A stretch of DNA of 64,000 nt from Saprospira sp. CCB-QB6 (GTDB lineage Bacteria; Bacteroidota; Bacteroidia; Chitinophagales; Saprospiraceae), in contig NZ_CP116808.1 of the NCBI RefSeq assembly GCF_028464065.1, positions 2,311,501-2,375,500 of the forward strand. Direction: 5' to 3'. The translations under genes were made by a program, and so were the position numbers. Below the pieces are notes generated by a model. That model did not search any database, was not told the DNA's origin, and saw only the letters and a list, made by a program, of their open reading frames with translations. Below are positions 25,753-34,026 of this stretch, one piece after another; the stretch's first letter is position 1; each line of letters opens with the position of its first letter.

Positions 25753-28389
25753 ATGAAAAACTTTAACGTATTGGGCCTTTGCCTGCTATTCAGTTTACTG
25801 ACTAGCTGGACCTATGGGCAAAAAGCCACGGTTAAGGGCGTTGTTACTGATGCTAACTCTAAAGAGCCTCTACCCGCTACGCTCCGAATCCTTGACACAG
25901 AGGGCAAATTGATTACTGGCGCCGGGGCCGATGTGCTTTCTGGAGAATATATGATCTCTGTAGATGCTGGAACCTATAAAATGACAGTCTCTTATATTGG
26001 TCTAGCCGATCAGTCTTTTGATCTAGAGTTGGCCGCAGGAGAAACCAAAGAGATCAACGTAGAAATGAAAGAGGAAGATAACCTCCTCAAAACAGTTACT
26101 GTAACTGGCTCTAAGGCCGGAACCCAACTGGCCAAGAATACCGTCTCTATTGATGTGGTGAAACCCACCCTAGTCGATAATACCAATGCTACTAAAGTAG
26201 ATGAGGTAGTCGATAAAGTACCTGGAGTAACTGTTGTAGACGGCCAAGCCAATATCCGCGGTGGATCAGGTTATTCTTATGGTGCCGGTAGCCGAGTGCT
26301 TATCCTCGTAGATGACCTCCCCTTTATGTCTGCCGATGCCGGCTTTGCCAACTGGAGAGATATCCCCGTAGAAAATATTGAGCAAATTGAGGTCCTCAAA
26401 GGGGCCGCCTCGGCCCTCTACGGCTCTTCTGCCCTAAACGGAATTATCAATATCCGCACGGCCTACGCTAAGTCTAAACCCCTAACTAAGTTCTCGCTCT
26501 TCCAAACTTCTTTTGCCCAACCTAGTAGCAGAACAATGCCCTCTTTTCGTAATCCCAATACAACAACTGAAGTGTCTGGTCAAGCTTGGTGGGCACAAGA
26601 CTCTATCTCTGCGAACCTTACAGATGATGGGGGAGCTACTTATTATGATACTACTTTTACCCCCCAATGGCTAGCTGGCCCCCGTGGCTATCGCAAACCT
26701 ATCGAGTTTGGCGCCTCTTTGGCCCACCGCCGCAAAATTGGTAAACTCGACCTGACCCTAGGGGCCAACGGTTTCTATAAAGATTCTTACCTAGCCGGAG
26801 AGTATGAACGCAAACTCAGAGCAAACGCGAATGTCCGCTACCGCTTTACCGATAGCTTAAATGTTGGTGCCAATGTGAACGTAAACTTCGGAAACTCTTC
26901 TTCTTTCTTCCTCTGGAATAACAATGCTTTTCTAGGAACGGGTAGTATTTCTGATAGCTCAACCCACTTCACCTACCCTGGTTCTGTTACCGAATCAGTT
27001 ACCTCTCGGATCAATGTGGACCCCTACCTCACATACTTTGACCGCCTCGGTAACCGCCACCGCCTACAAACTCGTATCTATTATATTAGCAACGAGAATG
27101 GCAATAACCAAAGTAATAGCTCTACGCTCTACTATGGCGAATACCAATATCAAAGAACCTTCAAAAAACTACAAAACCTCAAAATGGTGGCTGGCCTCGT
27201 GGGCCAATATTCTGCTGCCCAATCTCAACTTTATGGAGATGCCGAATACGATATCTCTAACTATGCCGCCTATGTCCAACTCGATAAAGGCTTCCTTACC
27301 GATGAGTTTGGCGATAGTAAACTCAATTTCTCTTTTGGTGCCCGTATCGAACGAAACGCCATTACAAGCCCAGACTCTATCCAGGTTTCGGTCTCTCAAC
27401 CCAAAATCAAAAATCCCGAACCTAGTTCTGTGGAAGCTAAACCCGTTTTCCGCGCTGGGGTAAATTACGAACTTACGCCCTTTACTTTCCTTCGCGCCTC
27501 TTGGGGACAAGGTTACCGCTATCCCACTATCGCCGAACGCTATATCACTACTTTCGTAGGGGACCCCAATGGTACAGGCCTAGAAATCCGCGCCAACCCA
27601 GAACTAGAATCTGAAACAGGCTGGTCTGCCGAACTCGGTATCAAACAAGGCTTCATGATCACTTCTAACTGGAAGGGCTTTGTCGATGTCTCTTTCTTCT
27701 GGACCCAATACCAGAATATGATGGAGTTCTCTTTCGGTGGCGGAGATACTGCCGCTATCAATCAAATTACCTTGGAAGGCGTGGAAAATGGTTCTACCCC
27801 CATCTTCTTCCAATCAGCCAATATCGGAAATACCAATATCCGCGGTGCAGAATTTAGCGTAATGGGTACCGGTAAAATCGCTGGCGTAGATATGAACCTA
27901 CTCGCTGGCTATACTTACCTAGATCCCCGCTTCCAAGATTTTGACGAACGCCAAAAACTCCTTAGCTCTAACGATACAACCAATATCCTTAAGTATCGCG
28001 CCCGCCATACTGTTAAGTTCGATGCCGAAGCCTTTTTCCTCAAAGAAAATAACCTCTCTGTCGGACTCTCTGTTAACGCTAGCAGTAGTATGCTCGCTAT
28101 TGATAAGGTATTTCAAGATCTCGTTTTCTCGGATAATGATCTGCCTTTAGGACCAGCAGATGCTTTCGGTATCGGCCGCTACCGCCAACACGTTAATAGT
28201 GGCGAATATGTGAACCTCAGCGCCCGCGTTGGCTACCGCCACGCTTTCAAAAATGCTGAAGGCGAAGAAAAATGGGGCGCTAAGATCTCAGTCGTAGGCA
28301 AAAACTTGCTCAACCAAGAGTATACTTTGCGCCCCGCTCTAGTAGCCGCCCCCGCTAATGTTACCGTACGCCTAGATTTCGATTTCTAG
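25753..28389 (+). CDS. TonB-dependent outer-membrane receptor
   Basis: 878 residues from ATG 25753. Signal peptide 1-21, then a carboxypeptidase-regulatory-like beta domain (about 22-110, GVVTDANSKEPLPATLRI), then the plug (about 130-250; IRGGSGYSYGAGSRVLILVDD, IEQIEVLKGAASALYGSSAL) and a 22-strand barrel ending in aromatic VRLDFDF. It imports a ligand bound at the surface using TonB energy. No SusD partner is next to it, so the substrate is open; siderophore, metal or small organic compounds are possible. A strong terminator follows. Confidence 0.92.
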   Translation: MKNFNVLGLCLLFSLLTSWTYGQKATVKGVVTDANSKEPLPATLRILDTEGKLITGAGADVLSGEYMISVDAGTYKMTVSYIGLADQSFDLELAAGETKEINVEMKEEDNLLKTVTVTGSKAGTQLAKNTVSIDVVKPTLVDNTNATKVDEVVDKVPGVTVVDGQANIRGGSGYSYGAGSRVLILVDDLPFMSADAGFANWRDIPVENIEQIEVLKGAASALYGSSALNGIINIRTAYAKSKPLTKFSLFQTSFAQPSSRTMPSFRNPNTTTEVSGQAWWAQDSISANLTDDGGATYYDTTFTPQWLAGPRGYRKPIEFGASLAHRRKIGKLDLTLGANGFYKDSYLAGEYERKLRANANVRYRFTDSLNVGANVNVNFGNSSSFFLWNNNAFLGTGSISDSSTHFTYPGSVTESVTSRINVDPYLTYFDRLGNRHRLQTRIYYISNENGNNQSNSSTLYYGEYQYQRTFKKLQNLKMVAGLVGQYSAAQSQLYGDAEYDISNYAAYVQLDKGFLTDEFGDSKLNFSFGARIERNAITSPDSIQVSVSQPKIKNPEPSSVEAKPVFRAGVNYELTPFTFLRASWGQGYRYPTIAERYITTFVGDPNGTGLEIRANPELESETGWSAELGIKQGFMITSNWKGFVDVSFFWTQYQNMMEFSFGGGDTAAINQITLEGVENGSTPIFFQSANIGNTNIRGAEFSVMGTGKIAGVDMNLLAGYTYLDPRFQDFDERQKLLSSNDTTNILKYRARHTVKFDAEAFFLKENNLSVGLSVNASSSMLAIDKVFQDLVFSDNDLPLGPADAFGIGRYRQHVNSGEYVNLSARVGYRHAFKNAEGEEKWGAKISVVGKNLLNQEYTLRPALVAAPANVTVRLDFDF

Positions 28390-28410
28390 TCTCCTCCTAC
28401 TAATTTTTTA

Positions 28411-28448
28411 TAGCCTCTATTCTGCCTAAGAATAGGGGCTATTTTTTG
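28411..28448 (+). terminator. Intrinsic terminator of the TonB receptor gene
   Basis: 14-bp stem ATAGCCTCTATTCT / AGAATAGGGGCTAT with two wobble positions, 4-nt loop and six T. Confidence 0.88.
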
Positions 28449-28662
28449 CCCCCCCCCCCGCCTTCGGCGGGCGCTACGTTTACTCCCTTCGGTCGTCGAA
28501 CTGCGCCCTAAAGGGCTTGTTGTCGCAGCTCGCTGTTGTTTTGGGGCCTCCGCTGCGGCTTCGCCTTGCGGCGCTACGTTTCGCAGCTCGCTATTCGCTC
28601 GGCCCTGCGGCAGCAAAGCTGCCTGGGTCTGGCCTGCGGCCACTGCTGCACATCGCTAGGCC
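28449..28662 (+). repeat. GC-rich palindromic element, copy 12 (subtype I, extended)
   Basis: Starts with a run of about 13 C and CCGCCTTCGGCGG, then the same extension as copy 11 in opposite orientation, then the core from GGGGCC at 28543. Stem GGCAGCAAAGCTGCC; tail ATCGCTAGGCC. Confidence 0.87.
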
Positions 28663-28856
28663 AAGAATGATATTGCTCCGCAATGTTTTTATGGAATGCG
28701 GCTTAAAACCCATATTGATTTAAATCTTTTGGCTTTTTATCTATTTCATCTTAGTTAGTTGATCCTCCTCTAGTTATGGGCTGAAGGTTTTAACCTTCGG
28801 CCCATTTTATTAGGTCTAGTATGACCTCCCTTCTTGCTGTGGGTTGAAACCCACAG
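28663..28856. repeat. Hairpin module plus 130-bp dispersed repeat
   Basis: 28667-28712 is a worn copy of the three-hairpin module (ATATTGCTCCGCAAT). 28726-28856 is a direct repeat of 58741-58872: a CTTTTGGC..TTTTATCTAT start, then stem GGGCTGAAGGTT / AACCTTCGGCCC, and CTGTGGGTTGAAACCCACAG at the end. No gene. Confidence 0.75.
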
Positions 28857-28907
28857 GGCTATATAATAGCGTGATTTCGGAGCCAAACCCCAAACAATTC
28901 AAAGGGA

Positions 28908-28942
28908 AAGCTATTCGGGATTTGTAAAATGGCATTTGTAAA
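28908..28942. repeat. 35-bp dispersed repeat (inverted partner at 9065-9099)
   Basis: From AAGCTATTCGGG to GGCATTTGTAAA, an exact reverse complement of 9065-9099. Confidence 0.8.
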
Positions 28943-29017
28943 GTATAGCAAGCTATTTGAGACTGTTCAGGATTTTGTGTATTAGAATAAAATTTGGGCC
29001 TTTAGCTTGTTTAATTT

Positions 29018-29095
29018 TATGAGGGTTTCAACCCTCATTTATATATTATTGCGAAGCAATACCATTTTTGCTGTAGGTTTTAACCTACAGACATG
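29018..29095. repeat. Three-hairpin module, free-standing
   Basis: Hairpins ATGAGGGTTTCAACCCTCAT, TTGCGAAGCAA and CTGTAGGTTTTAACCTACAG in the order seen, inverted, in copy 10's insert. It lies directly before copy 13. Confidence 0.75.
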
Positions 29096-29116
29096 GTAAG
29101 TCCCTTTTATGCGTGT

Positions 29117-29260
29117 AGAGGCGGCAAAGCCGCCGGCTGAGGGGCTGTAGCAGGGCCGCCGCAGGCGGCAGACCCAGCGGGCGCAGCCCGCGCAGGGCCG
29201 AGCAGAGCTGCGAGCTGCGCAATGGCCCGACCCAAGGCCGCAGGCCGCAGGGGCAGCCCC
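29117..29260 (-). repeat. GC-rich palindromic element, copy 13 (subtype II-like)
   Basis: Sense to the dioxygenase-like gene and after its terminator. Border TTTTGGGGCTGCCCC; stems GCGGGCTGCGCCCGC and GCCGCCTGCGGCGGC; tail CCCCTCAGCCGGCGGCTTTGCCGCC. Confidence 0.85.
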
Positions 29261-29265
29261 AAAAC

Positions 29266-29303
29266 AAAAAAAAAGGAGCTGGCCTCCACAACCAACTCCT
29301 TGC
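29266..29303 (-). terminator. Probable terminator of the 29330 gene
   Basis: AAGGAGTT / AGCTCCTT arms (one mismatch) with about 13-nt loop, followed on the minus strand by nine T. Confidence 0.5.
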
Positions 29304-29329
29304 TTCCAAAAATAAACAAACAAAGAAGA

Positions 29330-30346
29330 TTAACCCTTGATAAATAGCTTTTGCTGTCTGAAGGTCCCGCTAATATTTTGGACCACTAATTCAAAAGCAT
29401 ATTGTCCAGCAGGCAGTTGGCTACAGTCGTAGGCCAGTTGTTGCAAGCCAGCAGAAAGATCAGATTTAATAATTTGTCCCAGTTGTTGCCCCGAAATACT
29501 CACAATATTGAGCTGTACATTGGCAGTTTGTAGGAGTTGAAAGCTGAAGAATACTTGATCTTTGGCGGGATTGGGAAAAGCCTTGAGCTGGCTAAATTGT
29601 CCGCCTGTTTCTAAGCTATGTTCTTCTACCCCCAAAACGCCAAGGCTGATACCAATGGTTTTGCTGGCGGTATAGCCGTTGGTCGTATCGCCGCTAACGG
29701 TCATTAGTTCATCGGTATAAGAGTCGCTAAAAACCATATCATTACTATTCGTAAAGCTGTTGGTTCCGCTAGTGGCATAATAGCTATCAACAGTACTATT
29801 GATGCTATCGGGAAAGGCCAATTGGCTAGTTAATAGCAGGTTATTGGAGCTATCAAAAACTTGGATATGAATATGGGTGGCCCGAGGGGTATACCAGCCG
29901 GGGTAGATGCTTGTAAAATTTACGGTACCATTGCTGTCGGTATATTGTATTCCTCTGAGCCAGGTAGTTCCAGCATTATTTACTGTTCCATCAATGCCAG
30001 GTTGGCCATCATAGGCGGAATAGTAGCCCCTTTTATTGCAATGCCAAACATCTACTCTTAGGCCAGCTACTGCTAGGCAGTTATTATCAATATTTTGAAT
30101 CGTAATGCTAAAATTAAGGGGAATCCCCGTTTGGGTTCCCTCAGTAATATCAGAACGCAGCAAAGTAGAGCTAGTAATAGAAGAGGGGGCGGGGTAGGGG
30201 CCTGCGGTTTCTGCGGGCAAGGGGTCGCAGCTCATATTTTCCAAAACCTCTTGGTTGCTTGGTTCATCCATAACATCTTTGAATCCCAAAAAGGGGATTG
30301 CTACAGCGCCTAGTCCGATGCGCTTTAAAAAGTCTATTCTTTTCAT
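29330..30346 (-). CDS. Secreted intradiol ring-cleavage dioxygenase-like protein, T9SS cargo
   Basis: 338 residues. The start KRIDFLKRIGLGAVAIPFLGF is a signal-type N-terminus; a Tat-like RR is not present. Residues about 40-215 match the catechol/protocatechuate intradiol dioxygenase fold: ETAGPYPAP, VDVWHCNKRGYYSAYDG, YPGWYTPRATHIHIQV. The two Tyr and two His positions (GYYS, GWYTPRATHIH) fit the non-haem Fe(III) ligands. A T9SS type A sorting domain occupies the last 80 residues (KAFPNPAKDQVFFSF, LPAGQYAFEL). An extracellular aromatic-ring cleaving enzyme is inferred. Monocistronic. Confidence 0.85.
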   Translation of the reverse strand: MKRIDFLKRIGLGAVAIPFLGFKDVMDEPSNQEVLENMSCDPLPAETAGPYPAPSSITSSTLLRSDITEGTQTGIPLNFSITIQNIDNNCLAVAGLRVDVWHCNKRGYYSAYDGQPGIDGTVNNAGTTWLRGIQYTDSNGTVNFTSIYPGWYTPRATHIHIQVFDSSNNLLLTSQLAFPDSINSTVDSYYATSGTNSFTNSNDMVFSDSYTDELMTVSGDTTNGYTASKTIGISLGVLGVEEHSLETGGQFSQLKAFPNPAKDQVFFSFQLLQTANVQLNIVSISGQQLGQIIKSDLSAGLQQLAYDCSQLPAGQYAFELVVQNISGTFRQQKLFIKG

Positions 30347-30511
30347 GCCAGTTCGTTAAACAATCCTTAAAATGTTCTTGGCCCTAGAGACTAGGCGATC
30401 TAAGAAGGGTTTAAAGAGTTGTTAAAAAAATCCATCTTTTTTTTGTTTTGATCGTCTATTGCTTTGGATTCAGGTATTCTGAACTTCAACTAGAACACTA
30501 AAAGCATAAAA

Positions 30512-31432
30512 ATGAATTGGAAGCTAAAAGCAGTGGTCCAAAAAGGCATTTCCTTTTTACCGCCCCCCTTTGACCATAAAGTGAATTACCTCATGCAAAA
30601 ATATGTGACCAAGGGCGTGCAGCTCTCGGAGGCCTATTTTCTGGATCGTTTGGAGCATGCGCAAAAACACATAACAGCCTATCAGCAATATGCGGGTAGT
30701 TTGGAGGGGATACAAACCTTAGAATTGGGAACGGGCTGGTATCCTGTGGTACCAATTAGTCTATTTTTAGTTGGTGCGGAGCAGGTCCGCAGTTTGGACC
30801 TAAATCCCTTGACGCATCGGGCGCATTGGGAGTGTTGCTTAGAAGTATTTGTGGACAAAGAAGCGGAGGTTCGGGCCGCTTTGCCCATTTTGGAAGAGCG
30901 TTGGACCATTCTTCAAGCCTTGGCCAAGGATAGTCGCCATTTAGATGATGCGGCATTTTTGGCCCAGTTGCGTTTATCTTTTTTATTGGGTGATGCTCGA
31001 GAGTTGAGAGAACTTAAGGAGCAGTCTATACAGCTGATCCACTCCAATAATACCTTTGAGCATGTGCATCCAGCGGCCTTGCGGCAGATTTTGCAGCGTT
31101 TTCAGCAATTGCTTGACCCCAAGGGCTTGATGTCTCATTTTGTCGATATGTCGGACCATTTTGCTCATGCCGATCCCAATATTACCATTTATAATTTCTT
31201 ACAATTTACGCCCAAACAATGGGCGCGCATAGATAATGAGGTGCAGCCACAGAACCGTTGGCGTCTGCCTCAATACTTGGCCCTTTATCAAGAGTTGGGC
31301 TTAAATCTTTTGGCCGAAGAGCATCGCCCCGGCCGGCCCGAAGAAGTAAAAACAGTAGCCATAGATAAGAGCTTCTCTGAGTTTACCGTAATGGAGTTAG
31401 CGGTAAGTCATGTCTATTTGTGGAGTCGGTAG
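30512..31432 (+). CDS. Class I SAM-dependent methyltransferase-like protein
   Basis: 306 residues. Motif I is LELGTGWYPVVPISLFLVGA at about residue 70, followed by VRSLDLNPL (acidic ribose-binding end of strand 2) and LIHSNNTFEHVHPAALRQIL, where the usual SNxxEH post-I pattern of ubiquinone-type methylases appears. Substrate not determined. No signal peptide. The next gene starts 66 bp later with its own promoter candidate. Confidence 0.75.
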   Translation: MNWKLKAVVQKGISFLPPPFDHKVNYLMQKYVTKGVQLSEAYFLDRLEHAQKHITAYQQYAGSLEGIQTLELGTGWYPVVPISLFLVGAEQVRSLDLNPLTHRAHWECCLEVFVDKEAEVRAALPILEERWTILQALAKDSRHLDDAAFLAQLRLSFLLGDARELRELKEQSIQLIHSNNTFEHVHPAALRQILQRFQQLLDPKGLMSHFVDMSDHFAHADPNITIYNFLQFTPKQWARIDNEVQPQNRWRLPQYLALYQELGLNLLAEEHRPGRPEEVKTVAIDKSFSEFTVMELAVSHVYLWSR

Positions 31433-31462
31433 TTGTTTTTTTCTATTGAACTTGTATCTTTA
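31433..31462 (+). promoter_or_regulatory. Candidate promoter of the thioredoxin-SPOR gene
   Basis: TTG at 31433-31435, exactly 19 bp, then TATCTTTA (one base off TAnnTTTG) at 31455-31462. Start near 31468 gives a leader of about 30 nt to ATG 31499. Confidence 0.55.
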
Positions 31463-31498
31463 AGGAGGAACAATTTTTCTCTGCACAGACCCTTTTTT

Positions 31499-32374
31499 AT
31501 GAAACGATATACCCTTATTGCCCTCAGTCTATTGGCTGTTTTTGCCCTATTGCCCTTATTAGCCTTTTTTAAGCCCGAATCGCTTAAAGTGAGCTTTTCT
31601 GAAATGGAATGGGCGGCGGCCAAGCAACAGGCTCAAACAGAGGGCAAACTCTATTTTGTTGATTTTGATGCTAGTTATTGCGCGGCTTGTCGCAATATGG
31701 ATATCTCAACTTATCAGGATAGCCGCTTGGCCAGTTATATGGGCCAAAATGTGGTAGGCTTGCGTTTGGATGTGCAAGATTTTGATGGGGTGATGTGGTC
31801 GCAAAAATATGAGATAGAAGCGTTGCCGACCCTACTTATCTTTGATGAGGAAGGCAAATTGGTCAAGCGTTTAGTAGGTTATCAATCTTCGGCAAATTTG
31901 CTCAAGGCCTTTGAGGAAGTACGCAGTCCTAAGGCGAGTCCTTCCGCGCCAACAACAAGAAAACAGAGCCCGCAGCCATTAAGCGAGGAGCCTTCTTTGC
32001 CTTCGGTGAACTCTAGCAAAACCAATACGGCCCCTCAGTTGTCGGGGAGTTTGTCTATCTTTGAGCAGGGTATTCAGCCTACGGGCAAAGGGTTGTTTGA
32101 GGTAAGTCTCAAGCGGCAAAAATCGGAAGGATTTGCTTTGCAAATGGGCGTTTATAAAGAAGTAAATTATTGGACCTTAGAGGCGGAAGCCTTGCAAAAG
32201 CAATTGCCTGGGCACAAAATATTGATGCATATCGATGAGCTTAGAGGCAAAACGGTCTATCAATTATTGTTAGGTGATTTTGAAAGCCAGGCGGCCGCTG
32301 AGCGTTTTCAGAAAGTATTGCAGCAAAAAAATATGCGTACGGGCTTGATTAAAGATTTGCGTTATTTTAAATAG
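31499..32374 (+). CDS. Membrane-anchored thioredoxin-fold protein with SPOR domain
   Basis: 291 residues. N-terminal membrane anchor (5-24). Residues about 32-140 are a DsbD-gamma/thioredoxin-like fold with active site CAAC at 61-64 and the cis-Pro loop EALPTLLIFD. A Ser/Pro-rich linker covers about 145-195. The last 85 residues (FALQMGVYKEV...YQLLLGDFESQAAAERFQK) look like a SPOR peptidoglycan-binding domain. The fusion suggests a periplasmic thiol-redox protein held at septal or denuded glycan. The start follows from the promoter and the clean signal anchor. Confidence 0.8.
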   Translation: MKRYTLIALSLLAVFALLPLLAFFKPESLKVSFSEMEWAAAKQQAQTEGKLYFVDFDASYCAACRNMDISTYQDSRLASYMGQNVVGLRLDVQDFDGVMWSQKYEIEALPTLLIFDEEGKLVKRLVGYQSSANLLKAFEEVRSPKASPSAPTTRKQSPQPLSEEPSLPSVNSSKTNTAPQLSGSLSIFEQGIQPTGKGLFEVSLKRQKSEGFALQMGVYKEVNYWTLEAEALQKQLPGHKILMHIDELRGKTVYQLLLGDFESQAAAERFQKVLQQKNMRTGLIKDLRYFK

Positions 32375-32400
32375 GTCCTTAGGCGATAAAACAATATCTT

Positions 32401-32438
32401 CTCCCCCGCAGCTCATGAGCTGCGGGGGAGTTTTTTTT
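32401..32438 (+). terminator. Intrinsic terminator
   Basis: Near-perfect 15-bp palindrome CTCCCCCGCAGCTCA / TGAGCTGCGGGGGAG followed by eight T, after the thioredoxin-SPOR gene. Confidence 0.93.
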
Positions 32439-32452
32439 AGCTTTGGGCGCAG

Positions 32453-32600
32453 CCTAGGGCCGAAGGGCCAAATGGCCCAGCGCTGCGCAGCCGTGGCCCG
32501 CAGGGCCAGACCAAAGCCCGCAGGGCTGCAGGGCCGAGCAGGCTTGCGAGCGGCGCAGCATAGCGGCGGCCGCCCCAGAAAAAGGGCGGCCGCGGGCCCC
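32453..32600 (-). repeat. GC-rich palindromic element, copy 14 (subtype III)
   Basis: Minus orientation, 33 bp before hutI. Arm GGGGCCCGCGGCCGCCC with the matching GGGCGGCCGCCGC arm, then CTATGCTGCGCCGCTCGC; stems AGCCCTGCGGGCT and GGCCCTGCGGGCC; tail CAGCGCTGGGCC. Confidence 0.86.
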
Positions 32601-32633
32601 AAAAAAAACAACATAAACGGAAATAAAAACGAG

Positions 32634-33890
32634 ATGCAATTACTAACAAACATTGGCTGCATTTGGCAGCAGGCGCAAGAGCTACCCGCTTTGCGGAGGG
32701 GGGCAGAATTGGCCCAATTACCTTATTTGAGAGATGCCTATATGGTATTGGATGGAGATCGGATTGTAGAATTTGGGCCTATGTCTGCTTGTCCCGCCAC
32801 CGCAAACTATACCGTCTATGATGCTCAGGGGCGGGATTTATTTCCGAGTTTTTGCGATTCGCATAGCCATTTGGTTTTTGCGGCGCCCAGGCAGGAGGAA
32901 TTTGTCTATCGGATTCAGGGATTGAGTTATCATGAAATAGCGGCCAAGGGAGGGGGCATTCTCAATTCGGCCAAGCGCTTGCAAGCCATGCCAGAGGAGC
33001 AGATTTTGGCCGAGGCCAAAAAGCGCTTGTTGGCCCTTTTGCGTTTGGGGACCGGCGCTTTGGAGATCAAAAGTGGATATGGTTTGACCTATGAGGCCGA
33101 GCTAAAAATGCTGCGGGTGATTAAGGCCTTAAAAGCTTGGGCGCCTATTCCGATCAAGGCTACTTTTTTGGGGGCGCATGCTTTGCCGCCTGAATATAAA
33201 GAGGATCGGGCAGCTTATATGGACCTATTAATAGAGCAGCTATTGCCCAAAATTGCAGAAGAGGGCTTGGCCGATTATATCGATGTATTCTGTGAGAAAG
33301 GCTTTTTTTCTTTGAAGGAAGCGCAGCGCATTATGGAAGCAGGCAAGGCCTATGGTTTGCCTGCCAAAATACATTGTAATCAGTTTAATTCTATGGGCGC
33401 TATTGAGGCGGCCATTGCGGCTGGGGCTCGTTCTGTAGACCATTTAGAGGTATTGAATGCTGATGAAATGAAGGCTCTGGGCCAAGCTGATACCCTTGCT
33501 TGTTTATTGCCAACGGCCCCCTTCTTTTTAAATGATGAGCATCGGACGCCAGCTAGACAATTAATTGAGGCGGGAGCGGCCGTAGTTTTGGCCAGTGATT
33601 ATAATCCAGGTACCACGCCTTCGGGCCGCATGAGCTTTGTTTGCTCCTTGGCCTGTATCCAGTTGCGGATGTTACCCGAAGAGGCTATTAATGCTGCTTC
33701 TTTGCATGGGGCCTATGCGATGGACCTAGAGCAGGAGCTGGGCTGTATTCGTCCAGGCGCCAGAGCTAACTTTTTCCTAACCGAAGCCTTGCCCAGCTTG
33801 GCTTATTTGCCTTATAGCTTTGGTTCGGACCTTATTGAGGCCGTCTTTTTGAATGGGGAACTGCATTGGGAAAAGCAGCCCTTGGGGTAA
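32634..33890 (+). CDS. hutI: Imidazolonepropionase
   Basis: 418 residues from ATG 32634; the open frame continues upstream only because the GC-rich element has no stop codon. The metal site HSHLVFAAPR is near residue 79. RIQGLSYHEIAAKGGGI, GALEIKSGYGL, ATFLGAHALPPEY, IHCNQFN, RSVDHLEVL and ASDYNPGTTPSG are all signatures of HutI. It hydrolyses 4-imidazolone-5-propanoate to N-formimidoyl-glutamate in histidine breakdown. The other hut genes are not in the window. Confidence 0.95.
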   Translation: MQLLTNIGCIWQQAQELPALRRGAELAQLPYLRDAYMVLDGDRIVEFGPMSACPATANYTVYDAQGRDLFPSFCDSHSHLVFAAPRQEEFVYRIQGLSYHEIAAKGGGILNSAKRLQAMPEEQILAEAKKRLLALLRLGTGALEIKSGYGLTYEAELKMLRVIKALKAWAPIPIKATFLGAHALPPEYKEDRAAYMDLLIEQLLPKIAEEGLADYIDVFCEKGFFSLKEAQRIMEAGKAYGLPAKIHCNQFNSMGAIEAAIAAGARSVDHLEVLNADEMKALGQADTLACLLPTAPFFLNDEHRTPARQLIEAGAAVVLASDYNPGTTPSGRMSFVCSLACIQLRMLPEEAINAASLHGAYAMDLEQELGCIRPGARANFFLTEALPSLAYLPYSFGSDLIEAVFLNGELHWEKQPLG

Positions 33891-33942
33891 ATTAATTCCT
33901 TTGGTATTTGTGAATTAGCTTTGACAATCAGTAATTTGTTGA

Positions 33943-33976
33943 GCCCAAGTTCTTTCATGAAAGAACTTGGGCCTTT
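33943..33976 (+). terminator. Intrinsic terminator of hutI
   Basis: 14-bp perfect stem GCCCAAGTTCTTTC / GAAAGAACTTGGGC with 2-nt centre and a T-rich end. Confidence 0.85.
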
Positions 33977-34026
33977 ATTTTCTTAGGCTAATGCCTTTGG
34001 AGTTTTTTAGTTAAACAAACAACTTT

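Noticed and set aside
32415-32633. N-terminal extension of HutI from an upstream TTG.
   Set aside because: It would translate a terminator T-run and a GC-rich element; the family starts at about ATG 32634.
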